64,000 bases of DNA, from contig NW_026570227.1 of NCBI RefSeq assembly GCF_019649055.1, forward strand, positions 2,542,001-2,606,000, written 5' to 3'. The DNA is from Paramacrobiotus metropolitanus (taxonomy: Eukaryota > Tardigrada > Eutardigrada > Parachela > Macrobiotidae). Positions 46,502 through 59,700 of this stretch are shown piece by piece. The notes below the pieces were generated by a model that was not told where the DNA came from, ran no database searches, and was given only the letters and a program-made list of their open reading frames with translations. Every line of letters starts with the position of its first letter. The stretch's first letter is position 1. The translations under genes were made by a program, and so were the position numbers.

Positions 46502-48950
46502 GTAATCACGCAGAGAAACGGCACCGATCAGTGCCGAGAAAGCAGATCAATAACACTGCACTTGAACTTCACAAATTCAACCAACACACACACCGATGTT
46601 ACATAGTATACACTTCACTGCGCAATTTGTTTGATGGGAAAGCGCGGAAGGGGGGAACGCTGACTGGCAGCGGATCCCCCTGAATAAGCCGGTCATATAT
46701 CACAAGTGGCGGGGAAATTACCAAGTCAATGCATGTCGCCGAGGAGCAAGCGGGAGATGAGGGAGAAGAGAGGAAGACAGGCAACGGCAGTACTGTTTTT
46801 TTGCTGTGTGACATTTTCTTGGCTTATTTATGTATGCGGGCGGGTGTGCAGTGTGATTGGCCGTGTTTGTGCCGGTTGTCTGACACTGGTTAAATGGCCG
46901 CAATTGGGCCCAATTATCGGCGACCTTCAACACGTAAACAGCCGGGCGATTACATGTTTAACGGGCCTTCCGAGGCAGCACAACGTGTTGGGGAAATTGA
47001 ATTACTGACGAGCGCATAAAACATTTATTTTAATAAAAGCTGTATTAATGGACAGAATCCACTATCACTTATAAATTCATAATTTTACTTCGGTTCATCA
47101 CCACAAAGTTCATGAAACGGCGAAAGGCTACTGGGGAAAACCACATCCACATAATTAAAAACGTTTTCACCATAGAGACTTTAACCGTGAAAACTTGGAA
47201 TGGAATCAAAACACATCGTTATAATTAAACGCTTTTGGGAATTCAAAGAAAATCTGTTTATAAATAAATTGCACTATAAGGCGAAGTATGTGCCAAAAAA
47301 ATATCTGTACATAATTACAAAGTTTGCGAATAAATAAAATAAATCATTCACAAAAAGGTACCTCGAAATAATTGTAAAAATATTTTAATCATAGATATTA
47401 TATTAACTGATGAAATTAATAAAATGTAAATTGAACTAAGGCAAAAATACATTGTTATAATAAACACCTTCAAGAGCGCAGGAAAAAATTATAATTATTT
47501 TAATAATATAAAATCGCCCGCGAGATAGTAACTGTTACGTAGCAGAACAAAGCGCTTATTGAAACTGGAGATTCATATTGCACGCGTTAACCGCGTAACT
47601 CCATACGAAAAATCTCGTCGTTGTTTTGTCGCGCGACACGTGTTATGCATGTGTATCAAGTATCGTGCCGGTTACTTATTTCCCCCACAAACACCATCCC
47701 AACCTTGAATCAAGGGATTTCTTGTCAACTTACGTAATAAAGCTGTCCACCGGCGTCGTCTATCCGGCTTATCAGGTTACGCGCATGACTGCTCTGAGAA
47801 GCGTATATAACAAAAATCACCCAATCAATAATATTTTATAACAACGTGGTCCACGGGTTAATATTCTTCAAGCGGCAGTTACTTTTCCAATAATTTTATG
47901 AACCGGGGAAATTATGTATCCAACCGGCGAACAAATACTTCATCCAGCAATCAATTTCAAGTGTTCATCGAATGCAGCATCGTTTATAATATGGGAATAT
48001 GATGCTCCAGCGGCGTTTTAAGTGGAAAAAGATTCGTTTTTGATTGCCGGCGTGTATTTACGTATAAAGAGTGGGACACAAACGATAATGAACACCATTT
48101 CCGTGGCGTGTAAATGGCCGCTGTACGCGCACAGCAGGGCGTCCGCTAGCCCCGGCTTTCTGACATCGGCGCAGTGAAGAAAAATAAACCAGGAAGACCC
48201 GATTCCCTCTGACTATCACAACAGGAAACGCCGACCCATTATAAGAAACAGCAGCAAACCGGCATAAAAAACTCCCCGCCACAACAAACATGGAAATGTA
48301 CTCTTGTGTTTGCGACACAGAAAAAAATCGGGGCGGCACCGCCTGGGAAAATAAACACTACAGAAAAAATTGGAGAAAATTGTAGCAGGATGCACAACCC
48401 GGCGAGAGGGCGGGGCGGGGCTCCGTGGGAACAACGATGCCGGTTTTATGGGAAAATCAACGCACAATGCGTACTGGTGAAGACCGATTCGAATCTGGGC
48501 GGAACGGTGACAAAAGACAGCCGATAAACAAACGCCTATATAGCGTGTGTATTCCAGGCACTTTTTCCAGCAGAAGATCGTGTCGTCGCCTGATCGATTC
48601 CGCTTATATACATTACATTTATTAATGGGCGCGCTTTCTTGATCTTCTCCGGGCATCGCGCGATGTACGCGTGACGTCACCATTGCCGGAGGGAGGGCGC
48701 TGTCATGCATGATCAGGACGGGTTTCTCATGAATTTTAAGCGAAGGTTGCCAAGATCTGTTTGTATGTATGTGTCCAGTGCTTACGCGGGTGTGTTTATT
48801 ATGCCGCTTCCGGTGGCAAACAGCTGCGCAGGAGGACATACAAGTGGGGGTGGCATGCATGGCTCTATGGCGCATTAATCACAGCATGCAGGCAGGATGA
48901 GCGCGTATGTGTTTCTTAATTGATTACGCAATAAGCCAGTGTGTCTTTAA
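46502..48950. other. Intergenic region, no gene supported
   Basis: Mixed composition. Open stretches on both strands around 48058-48875 overlap one another and show no domains. Nothing else recognised. Confidence 0.35.
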
Positions 48951-51900
48951 TTTGGGAAATTAATGATGTTTATACATAGATCCGAGCTGTGTTGGCGATG
49001 TCGATCGTATTTAATTGATGGCCTGGTCATTACTCGTCAACATCCGGTCTAAATGCGGCCTTGGTTGCTGATTAATTAGCGTCGGGGAATTTTTTTACAA
49101 CATGTCCTGTCTTGCAGTAACAGCGCACTAATAAATTTCCGTGGGTTTTTTGGGAAGTTCGTTATAACGCATGAAACGCTGTATTTTTTATTCTTCCTTT
49201 AAAAGCTTTTTAAGTAATGTCTCTTAAAAACATTCCCCCGAGGTTTATTGCTGCTTTCCATTAATTCCCCATTGCTATTGAAATTATCGTTTTATTTCCC
49301 ATAGTTATGAATTTTTTATTAACATTTTTATTTACAAAAAACCAGTTATTTTCTTTATTTTTATGATCATACGAATTGAATTTTACAATTATTTCGTTTC
49401 GCTACAGACACTTTTTAAAACCATTAAATTATTTTTATCAAATTTTTTTATCAAATCTACTGGAATTTTGGTCGGTTCGATAAACTACTATATTGTACAG
49501 TACATAAAGAATAATTATAAAAAAATATAGATCGTTTTGTGATTGTATTAGCAATTTTTGACGCACGTTTCCTAAACGGCCATACATCGCCACATGTATA
49601 ACAATTTTTCCTTGCCGCTCTTCGACACGTTTTGCATTTCTATGCCTACATTTTTTTTTCTCCGAAAGGAAAACTCCTTTTACTATACAAGACAGCGCGC
49701 GATACCAGTAAATTCAATAATAACATAATCAAAATGCAAATCGGATTTGTTCCGTGTTCATATACAGAATCCATCGAAAGTTGCCCAGCCGATGAACCGT
49801 CTTGATTGAGTATTTCCGGTATGGGCCATCCTATCCGCGCACTATCTGTACATCGCAGTATAAACTATAAACGCCGGTTTCTGCATGTACCGCATTTTAG
49901 CCGCACGCGTTCCGTTCGTTCCAGCGCCGAATTAAAACTTTTTGGCCAGCATTTAGGCGAACTTAATTTAAAAAATTTTCCTGTAGAGAATATAAGCGTT
50001 TAATGAGAATGTGATGACAAGTGTTCTAAGGCAGCCGACCGGCGAGGCATCCGTGCGTTGACCAGGGAATTCAATTTGTCGGTTGTGTTAAGCGGCCCCA
50101 ACTGCTAATTGCCATCGCCGTTTATATTCACACATTTCACACATGTATACACTGCACAAAGTATACGGCGATACGGCAAATCTCTTTTTAATGGTTGTGC
50201 CCCAGAAAAAGTCCCCGGTTGTACCGAGAGTCACACTGACCAACATTCCACTAAAACGCCGATGCAACGGACAAAATAAAATTCCGAAGGAACAGCGCTT
50301 TAAATAAATGGGAAGTTCATTTCCTTCGATTATTTCTTGGATTGCATGTTATTTATTTTTATGAACCGTATTTTTAAAATAATAAATAATCTTAAAAGCA
50401 ATGACAAATTTCACAAAATCTTAAATTAAACATAAAATTCCGCAGTATTTTCGTGGAAACCTTGTAATAAATATAATAAATATAAATATAAAATAATAAC
50501 GCAGGGAATTCGAAAAATTTGTACGACATGTACTTTACTATTCGATGTTTATATATTTTTAGTAAAAACTTTTCTGGTGATGTATATAGCACGCTATTTT
50601 ATTCAATCACTATTCTGAAGTTTTATCTTTTTTTGTAAGATATATTTGTAAGATAAAATAATAATTTTTTTAAAAACCGATTTTTATTGCTGAATAATTT
50701 TTAAATTTTTGTATTTTTTAATGATTTCAGTTTTTATTACAAAATCGATATTTTTGCACTTGGAATTTCAATAATAGAAATTTTGACTGTGAAGTTAGAG
50801 AAAGGTTTCGCTGACAGAAATCGACACCATCCGGAAAACAGTGTGTATATAAGGAAAACAAGCGTAAACGATGGAGTTTTCCTGGGAAACAGAGATTGAG
50901 TTAACAGCGAGTTGACCCAATTTGGCCGGTGTCAGAATCGTCGATCAGCAGTATTTAATTCTCAGCTGCGCTGAGTATCATGGGAAACTATGTAAACTGT
51001 GGACAAGGGAATGCACGCGGGGTATAAGAATGATATCATTCCGCAGTATTGCGCCACACATGGGCAAATTGCCGGTCTGCCTGACACCCGGGGTCAGGCA
51101 GCGGCGCCGATAATTGACAGGTCTCTCATCGGCCGGCCCAAGTGTCCATTCACCATCGTATCATCGTTTCCGGCAACCGCGCAGCTGACGATACACCGCT
51201 CCTGTCGGCGCGTGGACGGGATGTATTCAAATTTACAAAATCACCCAAAAAATACTCAAAAAATAACAATTTTACCAATAAATGTAATACAGAGGAAAAT
51301 ACAAAAACATACCAACGCTGCGAAGGAAGAAGGATGGTAATGACTTAACCGAGCGCCGGGCACCACTCTGCATGCGCAAAAATATCGGAAGAACGAAATT
51401 TAATTTAAATCAAGCCAGTTCACTCAAGAGCACTGACCTTTCCGTCTTATGATTTGTGTAAATATGCAGGACTCGCAATTATTCGGTTGTTTACGAAATT
51501 TAGGTTTTTACAGTTACGACATTTACAAGGACGATCGCGCCAAAATAACAAACGAACATGTTAGATGATTAGTATGGTAAAGGAAATGGTACGGCTGTTC
51601 TGAGCAGACTGCCTTTTCGCGTGCAAGAAGACATTTTTTAATTACATTTTAATTATCAAGTAGTGTACCAGCGCCTGCAACCTTTGCTTACTAAGTGGCT
51701 GTTACCTTTAAAGATTTGAGTTATTTGCTTGGTGTAGCCGTGATTTTTTTTAGGTAGGCGTGTTCGCACATCTACTAATGTGGCATGGCGATCCTACAGA
51801 GCTGATTAAGAAAGTATCGCTTTTACTCGGAAAGCGACGATTTAGCCTTTTGTTGAACCGGTGGTAAATCGCTTTTACTGATACTTGATAAAAGTACGTA

Positions 51901-52221
51901 CGTAAACGTAATGTACAATGTATTAGAAGCCATCTTGCTGCTTCTGTTTAACGGTACGCAGTACATGCAATTTCTACACTTTAACTTTCTTTGGATTTAT
52001 TGCGGCTGTAATTCACGGACTGGGTTGCCGTTGTTCTTTACCTGTTTAAAGATTCGTGGTACGTGAAAGCCAAATCAGCCGTGGTAGGTCTGCTCCCGGT
52101 TGTTTTTCTTCGTTCGCTAATGAATTTTCCATTTCTTTAAATTTTGTTTTCGAATTGCAGGCGCTGGTGTAAAATAGGGACGGAGTTTGGCCATTTTCCT
52201 TGTTAAGATCAGCGATCCACT
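48951..52221. other. AT-rich intergenic region upstream of the F-box gene
   Basis: Long AT-rich stretch with homopolymer runs (49200-50760) and no supported gene. TTGCAG at 52155-52160 could be the acceptor of a 5' UTR intron of the F-box gene, because a short purine-rich leader follows up to its ATG. Confidence 0.35.
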
Positions 52222-54046
52222 ATGTTCAGCCTAACGCACTACGCTAACAGCGTGGATATTCTGGGAGACGACGGGATGATGCGGTACGGACGCGTGGTGG
52301 ACGTGGCCAACAACGGTCTCTTCGTTGACCTGCTCTATCCCAACCGGCGCCGTGAGTACGTTCCATTCAACAGGCTCTTTTCGCCGTGCGAGACGAGCGA
52401 AGCTGATCCGCATCGCACTTTCTCTACCGAATTCGCGACATTTCACGTGGAAATCCTGGTGCCGGAGACGCCACGGGGACCCTTGATTTGGCTGCCTGGC
52501 CTGGCAATCAGTTTGGGGCTCGGTGGGTCGGTGGAACATTACGGAGGCACCATCGTTCATTGGCGACGCAAGGACAACGGAGAGCGCTGCTCGGACATCA
52601 TTCCCATTCAACGCATCCGTTGGCCGCTGACGAACGCACTGCCACTGCACCGTTACATCCGTCCGCAGATCTTCGTCAAGCGTACCCTGCCCCTGGACGA
52701 TGCATTTCACTCGGTGTCCTCTGTAGAATCTGAGTTGCTCATCAAGCGACTGAATGACTATGAATTGCGTCGCCTTCCCTTTCCATGCTCAGTGGACGTT
52801 GTGGAGCTCGTGGACAGCCGTTTGGGTTACATATTCCAGCCACGCTTGGAAGGTTCTGGAATATACGATCCCCGAGGCTTGCGAGTTTTGGTAAGAACGA
52901 AGGTGTTTTGGTTTGAAATCGACTGGATGGACGACTACAAGTACTGTGGGGTTTTCAGGCGTCGCTGGCCAGTTTCCAGGCGGAGCTGCTGAGACTGTCG
53001 GCGGTGATAGAGGAGATCCCGGCAACAAGAGACACGACGCTGTCAGCGCAATTGTGGCAGCAAGTATTTTCAAACTTGGAAACTGTGACGCAGACGAAGC
53101 TGCGCGCGGTGTGCACCGCGTGGAACACGGCAATGGATGAGCCAGTGCTGCGTGGTTGTATTGTGATCGGAGACTGCGACGATTGCAAGTGTAACTTCAC
53201 CGATTTCCTCCGCATGGCAACCGTGTACAAGCGCCTGCAACCGGGCACCCAGTACGTGATGACGCAGGCCGGTAGCGTCGAATGCTGCCCGATGAGCACC
53301 GTCCATGTGCTGATGCTGTGCGACATGATTCACTATGTGGTTCACCACCACATCGACATCCGCCTGCGCAGTCTGCATGTTAGCCGATTCGCTCTAGATT
53401 TGCAGATTAACGGCGCCACCGGTATGGCGGGCACTGGTGGATGTGCCTTGCATCAGCCGGATCCGGCAACGGTGGCGGCCATGGGGGGATGCGGTTCGTG
53501 TCAACTTGAGGACTTCATTGCCGCCTGCTGTCGTTTGCCGTGTGATGCCGTCCACTTAAGCCACTGCGCTGTTCATCTGCTCTGCTGCTATTTTGCCAAC
53601 GAGTCAGACCGCTGGGAACGGAAACTCGTCCGGGTAGAGATACACATTCTGACAGCGCACTTGTCTAGAAGTCCGCGCTTCCGCTGCGCACTGTGGGAGG
53701 CAATGGACACGGCGCTGCCTGAACCAGATGAGCAGCAGCTGTTGGGCCTCTTATTCTGGCTCCAGCATTTCGCAGATGAAAAAATCGTGAAGGCCGTCTG
53801 CACGGTAAGAGTGTCCGTTACGGGTTGTCGTGTTATGTGTGTGTGTGGATTTCTGGCTTGAAAAGCATTAAACTATGATTAATTTTGCAGATGTTGTGCG
53901 CACTGCAGTCGGCGGATCCGCGTCCGTCGGCGCATTACGACGGGAAGAAGTGGTGTGTTGATGGTCTGGACGGTTTGCAGCTGGCGAACCTGTCGCGTAT
54001 TAGCCGGCATTTTCTTGTGAACTTGCAGCCAGATACGTTCTTGTAG
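52222..54046 (+). CDS. F-box protein, 556 residues, three exons
   Basis: Exons 52222-52890, 52959-53804 and 53891-54046 are separated by short introns (68 and 86 bp) that keep phase 0, with good donors (GTAAGA twice) and acceptors (TTTTCAG, TTTTGCAG). Residues 18-50 (RYGRVVDVANNGLFVDLL, then REYVPFNRLF) look like a small Tudor/Agenet-type beta barrel. A second related segment lies near 70-130. An F-box follows at about 251-290 (LSAQLWQQVFSNL, then TKLRAVCTAWNTAM), expected to bind SKP1 in an SCF ubiquitin ligase. The C-terminal half is Cys/His-rich, without canonical leucine-rich repeats. This layout recurs, as I recall, in a large tardigrade F-box family. The substrate is unknown. Confidence 0.85.
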
Positions 54047-54990
54047 TCCATCACGGTGCGGATATTTCGGTGGACAGAATTATTAGAGTATAATTAAACT
54101 ACTGCATCACTTTTATTTCTTTAATTTAATGGGCTGCATCGGTGATTCTTTTATTTCTATTTGGGTTTGAGTTCTGAAACAGTTGCGCATCCGGTTTATT
54201 TTATGCCACCGTGTCTGTAGAAAATTTTTTAGCAGTATAATTATACAAGGAGTTAGTGCGTTGCGATTCGTATGTGGAATGCTGAAGTACTGTAAGTACT
54301 GTATAGATATTATTGTAATAAAACATGGGAGTCAAATACATGTAAATTCATTCTTCAAATACTTAGTGGTGAATACATTCAAGTGATGAGTACAAAACAC
54401 TAAAATAATCATATGTTTAGGAACGCCCAATTTTTTTCCCAGATTTTACTGCTGTCATCAACTGGTTTAATCAGTTTTATATTCACATTGCCCCATAAGG
54501 AACAATGTGACAATAAAAGTAATCCCAATGCCTTCAGTTTCATTAGCCGCAAACCCGTAATTGTATACTAGTTAAGACATTTCTCATTGTAAAGTTGATA
54601 CAAAATTCTTTGTGTTAATAATCGCCTTGGATATTGTCGGTGGGATTGCCTGGAAGTCCTCCGGTTAATACAGAGATTTCTTTCGACACAACGAGCTCTT
54701 GACGAGCTATCGCACTTACAAACATCCGCCTTACAACGTATTGCCTTGCAAGTTTCCACCAGCGTCGAAAACACGCAAATTTGTATCCACTATGCGGATC
54801 CAGCGAGTACTCCAGCAGTTTCCGCGGAAAATCCGTTCGACTGAATTTGAATTCCAATGACAACAGTCACAAATCAGACAGATTGGTAAAGGTATCCTTT
54901 TCCAGTGAGCGATCGTTATCCGTAAGTTTGTATAGAGTTTAAAATTATCGTTTTTAATTTTAAATTCGTCGCAGATCCATGCATAAAATT
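54047..54990. other. 3' flank of the F-box gene
   Basis: AATAAA at 54317-54322 may be its polyadenylation signal. The minus strand at 54615-54863 is open but shows no recognised domain. Confidence 0.4.
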
Positions 54991-55374
54991 TTAGGAGATG
55001 TTAAGCGTAGATTTCGCAGTCGGTTGAATGGACGGCTGCGTTAGCACGAAACTGATGACTAATTTCCGAATCGGGCGGGAGTTGTCGCGCTGCAATACTG
55101 GTCCGTTGTCCATGTACAGAATGAACGGACGTAGCGGATGTTTGGCGGTAAAACGGGTTAGTTGCTTGGTTTCTTTGGTATCAGGTGGTGTAACGAAGCA
55201 CATAATCTCGTAGGCTTTCGCATCCAGACAATGCTTGTATGCCAGTTAGCCCAAGCCTGTCTGGCGCTGGTATTCTGCATCACGTATGCGTCCTTCGAGA
55301 ACGCCGGGAAGTCGCCAATGTGGATTTTTTGCACCAGCGGATCAGGATCAAAATCCAACGCGATAACGGGATCT
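54991..55374 (-). pseudogene. Broken exon of an unrecognised protein
   Basis: After the acceptor TGGCAG the minus strand reads DPVIALDFDPDPLVQKIHIG to RQAWAN. A one-base shift is then needed to continue as LAYKHCLDAKAYEIMCFVTP, through FILYMDNGPVLQ to a stop at 54991-54993. Codon use is protein-like on both sides of the shift. It is vaguely reminiscent of periplasmic-binding-type ligand domains, but I cannot assign a family. Confidence 0.3.
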
Positions 55375-55733
55375 CTGCCATTGGAACCACACCAGCATCA
55401 GCAAATTTAGGCGAAATGTTCTATGTGACTGAATCCACTGTGTCGATACACCGATCTTTCACATACATAAAAACTAGGGATTACTTTGTACCGTCAACGG
55501 AAAATTAAAAAAAAATCGTGCTTTGCTTCTGCGAGGATGTCGAGCACTAATAATTTAACCATCTCCCGACAGTATACCGGTATTAGTTTCCGACGCAACA
55601 AACATCTGTTCTTGTTTTGGTTTAATAACCGAGCGCCAAACACTTAAAATCACGTCTTTCACTTACAACATATTAGCCCTGAAGCATAACAAGGCTGCGT
55701 TATGGCATAACTGCAGTCCTTATCAAAGCATTA

Positions 55734-56121
55734 AGGGATTTGGCCCGGTACATAGCACCAAATTCGCGTACATACACGGGAACTTTCGCTGTCGCGCACT
55801 CCCAAACACGTTTTTGCATTGCTTTATGGTGTTTTGTAGCCTAAAGATTTGTATACATAGGCGTGGAATCCGTTTTTGCGCGCAACATCCGGTTCGGGAG
55901 TTATGGCTGTTAAAAAATTCCAAAACGTTTAAATGCATTCAGGTGTACCAAAAGTCTAATTATGGACCGATCTCTTTCAAATTTTGCAGGTAAATGCACA
56001 TGACCATGAAGATCGTTCTTACACCGATCCACTGTTCCAGCATGGTTTTTAAATTTTAAAATGAATTTCAAAAATTTTAAAATTCATTTTAAATTCGAAA
56101 AAAATTGTGGGCCAAACCCCT
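55734..56121. mobile_element. MITE with AGGGATTTGGCCC ends, TA target duplication (copy 2)
   Basis: Left end AGGGATTTGGCCCGGTACAT and right end GTGGGCCAAACCCCT are inverted, with TA at 55732-55733 and 56122-56123. The internal left half matches 28410-28570 and the right half contains an AAATTTTAAAATGAATTT palindrome. Second member of the family at 28410-28990. Confidence 0.75.
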
Positions 56122-56123
56122 TA

Positions 56124-56752
56124 AGGAACGTAAAGTGCAAGTTTTCTTAGTCTTATAATATCATTAGTCAAGATAAGGTGGTTTTCCAAAACAATCCTGC
56201 AGTTTCATCAGGAAATGTTGCGCTATCAACATCAAATTTTTCACTTCGAAATCCTTCAGGTTATCAACGAACCACTTCTTCCAGCGATAATGCAGTGGCG
56301 ACCGAGAATCCACTGACTGTGTCGCACAAAAACTTTAGCAAAAACAAAGTTTTGTTAAAAGCATCTGCGGATTTCTTCACATAGCCTGACAGGGTTAGAA
56401 CTGCTCACCTTGCAAACCGTCCTGATGTGGAGGTCCACTGCATCCCCATTCAACCGGTTCCAAAATTATGTTAGCTTTTGCCACTGTTGAAGCATCGGAA
56501 CGGTTAAGCCGGCGCCTATCGCTTTCCATACCGCTCAATCCATATCCGCGGTAACCTTGACAGGAAACGTACTACATGTCCAGCGAAATACTGTATCCGT
56601 TTTATAATAATGTAAAGGAAAAAGACGCAGAAATTAGCACTTGCTACCGCACAGTCACGATCTGACACCGATTCGACAGCCCCAAAAACCAGCTTCGACG
56701 AAGAAAAAATGGTACTGTAATTTCAAAGGGCCCTATAAAAGATAACGGCTAC
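56124..56752. other. Intergenic sequence
   Basis: A 68-codon Ser/Asn-rich plus-strand frame (56178-56384) lacks an ATG start and a domain. No gene supported. Confidence 0.3.
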
Positions 56753-56965
56753 GTGACAAGTCGTCGCGGGACAGTTCGTCGCGGGACATTTCGTCGGGGA
56801 CACTTCGTTAAAGGACTTTTGGTCGGGGGACAACTGGTGTTAGGATGTTTCGTTATATGGACAATTCGTTTTGGGATACTTCGTTGTCGTGACAGTTGGT
56901 TGGAAATCCACTCGTTGCTTAACTGGTACATTTCGTCGCATGGATAGATCGCCGCATGGACTTTT
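56753..56965. repeat. Short-unit tandem repeat (about 16 bp)
   Basis: Units of the form GGACATTTCGTCGCGG, best preserved at 56757-56825 and increasingly degenerate to 56965 (GGACTTTTCGTTGCGC). Confidence 0.7.
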
Positions 56966-57234
56966 CGTTGCGCCGCATTTTTTTGGGTTTGTTAATGGGA
57001 ATTATTAAGAAACTGAATCTACCATGCTCTGTCATCAAAACAAGTTAATAAGGAATAAAAACAGTTTAACCAACAATAAAACAAATACCAACATTACCAA
57101 GAAAAGAATACAAACCGCAGAAAAATTCCGTTATACTGTAAATCATTTGTACCATAGCGCATCAGAAATTACATTAAGCAAAAGAACACTGCATTGAAAC
57201 TTCAAAGTTAGTGCGAAGGGGTACTACAGACCGC

Positions 57235-57423
57235 TTAGACGCTCAGTTCCAAATTCGACGCAACGTGACGCATAAATCCCACCTTGTCTTGGCCGTTGTA
57301 GTCGAAAACGACGTTCGCAAGGCGGTCAGTCGCCTTGACATACTTCTTGCGGCGCTTTAGCGGTGGTCCACCAGAAGCCAGCTGAGCCGTGACCACGGTA
57401 AAGAATGAGACCAGTAACCCCAT
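57235..57423 (-). CDS. 62-residue candidate secreted peptide
   Basis: The ATG at 57423 is the first in frame after an upstream TAA. The sequence starts MGLLVSFFTVVTAQLASG, a good signal peptide, followed by a basic site LKRRKK and a polar tail ending ASNLELSV before TAA. Its GC content and codon use exceed those of the surrounding AT-rich DNA. It might be a small secreted protein or peptide precursor, or the last exon of a larger gene. No homologue recognised. Confidence 0.4.
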   Translation of the reverse strand: MGLLVSFFTVVTAQLASGGPPLKRRKKYVKATDRLANVVFDYNGQDKVGFMRHVASNLELSV

Positions 57424-57689
57424 ATAGGTAGCGTACTTGCATTAGCTGTAGTGCATCTCTTGAGAGCTAATCTGGGTTTATCTGTAAACAGGCAGTAGCG
57501 TGAAAGATTCAGTCTTTCAGTTTGTACTCAGCCATTAACAACAATTTCAATGCCTGACGGCAGTTTTAGCGCTTGCCAGTTGCACTGGATGAGTTATTTT
57601 AGATGAGGTGAACGGTTGAGATGAGTGGGGCAGTGAGACCTTGAATTAATCAAGACTCTGCAGCATATGCACAGTCCGTCAAGGCTGCT

Positions 57690-58830
57690 GTCGAAGTCTC
57701 TTCAGGTATGCCAGGTATGATTTTTCCATATTCGCAGCATACGCACAGTTCTTCAAGGTAGCTGCTGAGGTCCCTGTAAAATGTAGATATGCCGGTTTTG
57801 ATTATCCCATATTCGCCAATGGTGCCTTAAAGGTCAACCAAAGTAAGCCTATCCAAAGACATGCAAGGTCTGATTTTCCCATATTCGCTGCATTCGCAGC
57901 ATTCGCCAAGGGTACTTCGAAGGGCAGCTTAAGTGAGCCTAAAAAGACATGCCGGTTCTGATTTTCCCATATTCGCAGCATTCGCAGCGTTTGCCAAGGG
58001 TACTTGAAAGGGCAGCTTAATTAAGTATAACTCAAGGCTTGCCGGGTCTGATGTTCCCATATTCGTAGCATTCGCAGCGTTCGCCAAGGGTATGTTAAGG
58101 TCATCTTAAGCAACCGTAGGCAGGCCGAGTCTGCAGCCTACCCGTAGGCAGGTCTGATCTTCGCATTCTCGAAGCATTCGAACATTTTGCCAAGGGTGCG
58201 ACTAGTCTAAATATGCTGATTTGGTTCGGCGTATTCTCGGCATTTGCAGTAGCACTGTACTGTTTACCATCGGCTTTGTCTATGTACAGTTTTTAAGTAC
58301 TGTGCATAGACTGTACTGTACTGCCTTTTTTTGGTAATTCAGTTTTGAGTAAATTCAACGCGTTTACCCAAACTGTGACAGTAAACATACCCAATGTCAT
58401 GTCGGGTTTAATTTTCCCATATTTAACGGCATGCCGGGTTGAAGTAAGTAGATTTCCGCAGCAATCGCAGTGTTCGAATAGGGTTCCTTAAAAGTGTCTC
58501 AGTAAGCATACACAACGGCATGCCGGGTTTAATTTTTCCATATTCGCAACTTTCGCACCGTTCGCAGCAATCGCCAAGGGTACTTCAAAGGTCAGTCTAA
58601 GTAAGCACACCAAAGGGCTTGCTGGGTTTGGTTTCTTTATTTTCGCAGAATTCGCACGACTCGTAGAATTCGCGAATGGTACTTTAAATTTCTGTCTTAA
58701 TAAACATAAACAGCGGCATGCCCGGTTTAAAGTTCCCATATTCGCAGAATTTGCAGCGTTCGCAGCAATTGCGAAGGGTACATTTAAGGTCATTTCTAAA
58801 GGTGCTCCATCGTAGTTTTGATCTTCGCAT
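57690..58830. repeat. Degenerate tandem repeat of about 80-120-bp units
   Basis: About a dozen units, each with a GCCGGGTTTGATTTTCCCAT-type start, TTCGCAGCATTCGCAGCGTT words, GCCAAGGGTAC and an AAGGTCAGCTTAAG-type end. Interrupted near 58200-58400 by sequence with ACTGTACTG words. The 118-codon minus-strand frame at 58488-58841 is a translation of the repeat (ANAANSAN, PACRCVCLLR), not a proven gene. Confidence 0.8.
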
Positions 58831-59700
58831 ATTTCGCACAATTTCTTACATCAGCTGTTGTACATATTTTCTTTCTAAAACGATTAATTACAAAATCGGT
58901 TCTCCATTTGATTAAATCGGTTCTACTTTCGATTTCATTCTACACGCTAAGGGTTACTTCTGGGCGTAGCTTGCGTACCGCTCCCAACCGCCGCGGGCGC
59001 CATCCTGGTGGAGAATCGTCAACGGTTTTTTTAGGTTTTAGCTACGGTTTAAATAACTATTTATCCAATCTGATTGGTTCCTCGAGTAGGAGGCGACTTT
59101 TTCTTCACTTTTAGTGTCTGCTGCGATACATACCGGATCAGCCTCACTGGCTAGTATGTATTTGCTTTGCGTATGTATACAGTACTGTATTTACAGTACT
59201 GTACGTATACAGTACTGCAATGTTATCGTATCCTGGATACCTTGTAACCTTAACATGAACTTGGCGAATCCTGCGAATACGCGCGAATACTGGAACTGGA
59301 GTGTGGACACTTTTTGAAGCGATAATAGCGTACGTACTACAACTACCAAATACTGCAACAAATAATACTGTAAGAACGTAATACCAAAATGAAAGTACAA
59401 AAGCTATCAGCAATAAATTTTTAAATATTTTAAGTAGAATACTGTGTCAGATATGACACGGAAGCAGAGCGAAAATGAGGGCAAAATATGCCTTTATTGT
59501 GAAACAATAAAGCAACCACAAACAAACACAGAAATGCCAATGCGGCGTATGCTGTGAAAAAGTAGCTGCAAGCGCGCAAGTCAGAATCGTGATAATGATG
59601 CAGCGTGCTGCAGGTATGCAACAGCTGATGCCGTAAAACATGGAATCGCTCGTAGGCGCTGGGCTACGCCCCCAAGAGTGCTGAAGGCATCGCTGATTGG
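58831..59700. other. Intergenic sequence
   Basis: TACAGTACTG occurs four times at 59177-59217. No gene recognised. Confidence 0.35.

Noticed and set aside
48058-48875. Overlapping open frames on both strands
   Set aside because: No domains, no frame conservation evidence, biased composition, and mutually exclusive frames.
58488-58841. 117-residue Ala/Asn-rich repeated protein
   Set aside because: Translation of the tandem repeat array. Neighbouring units are out of frame or interrupted.
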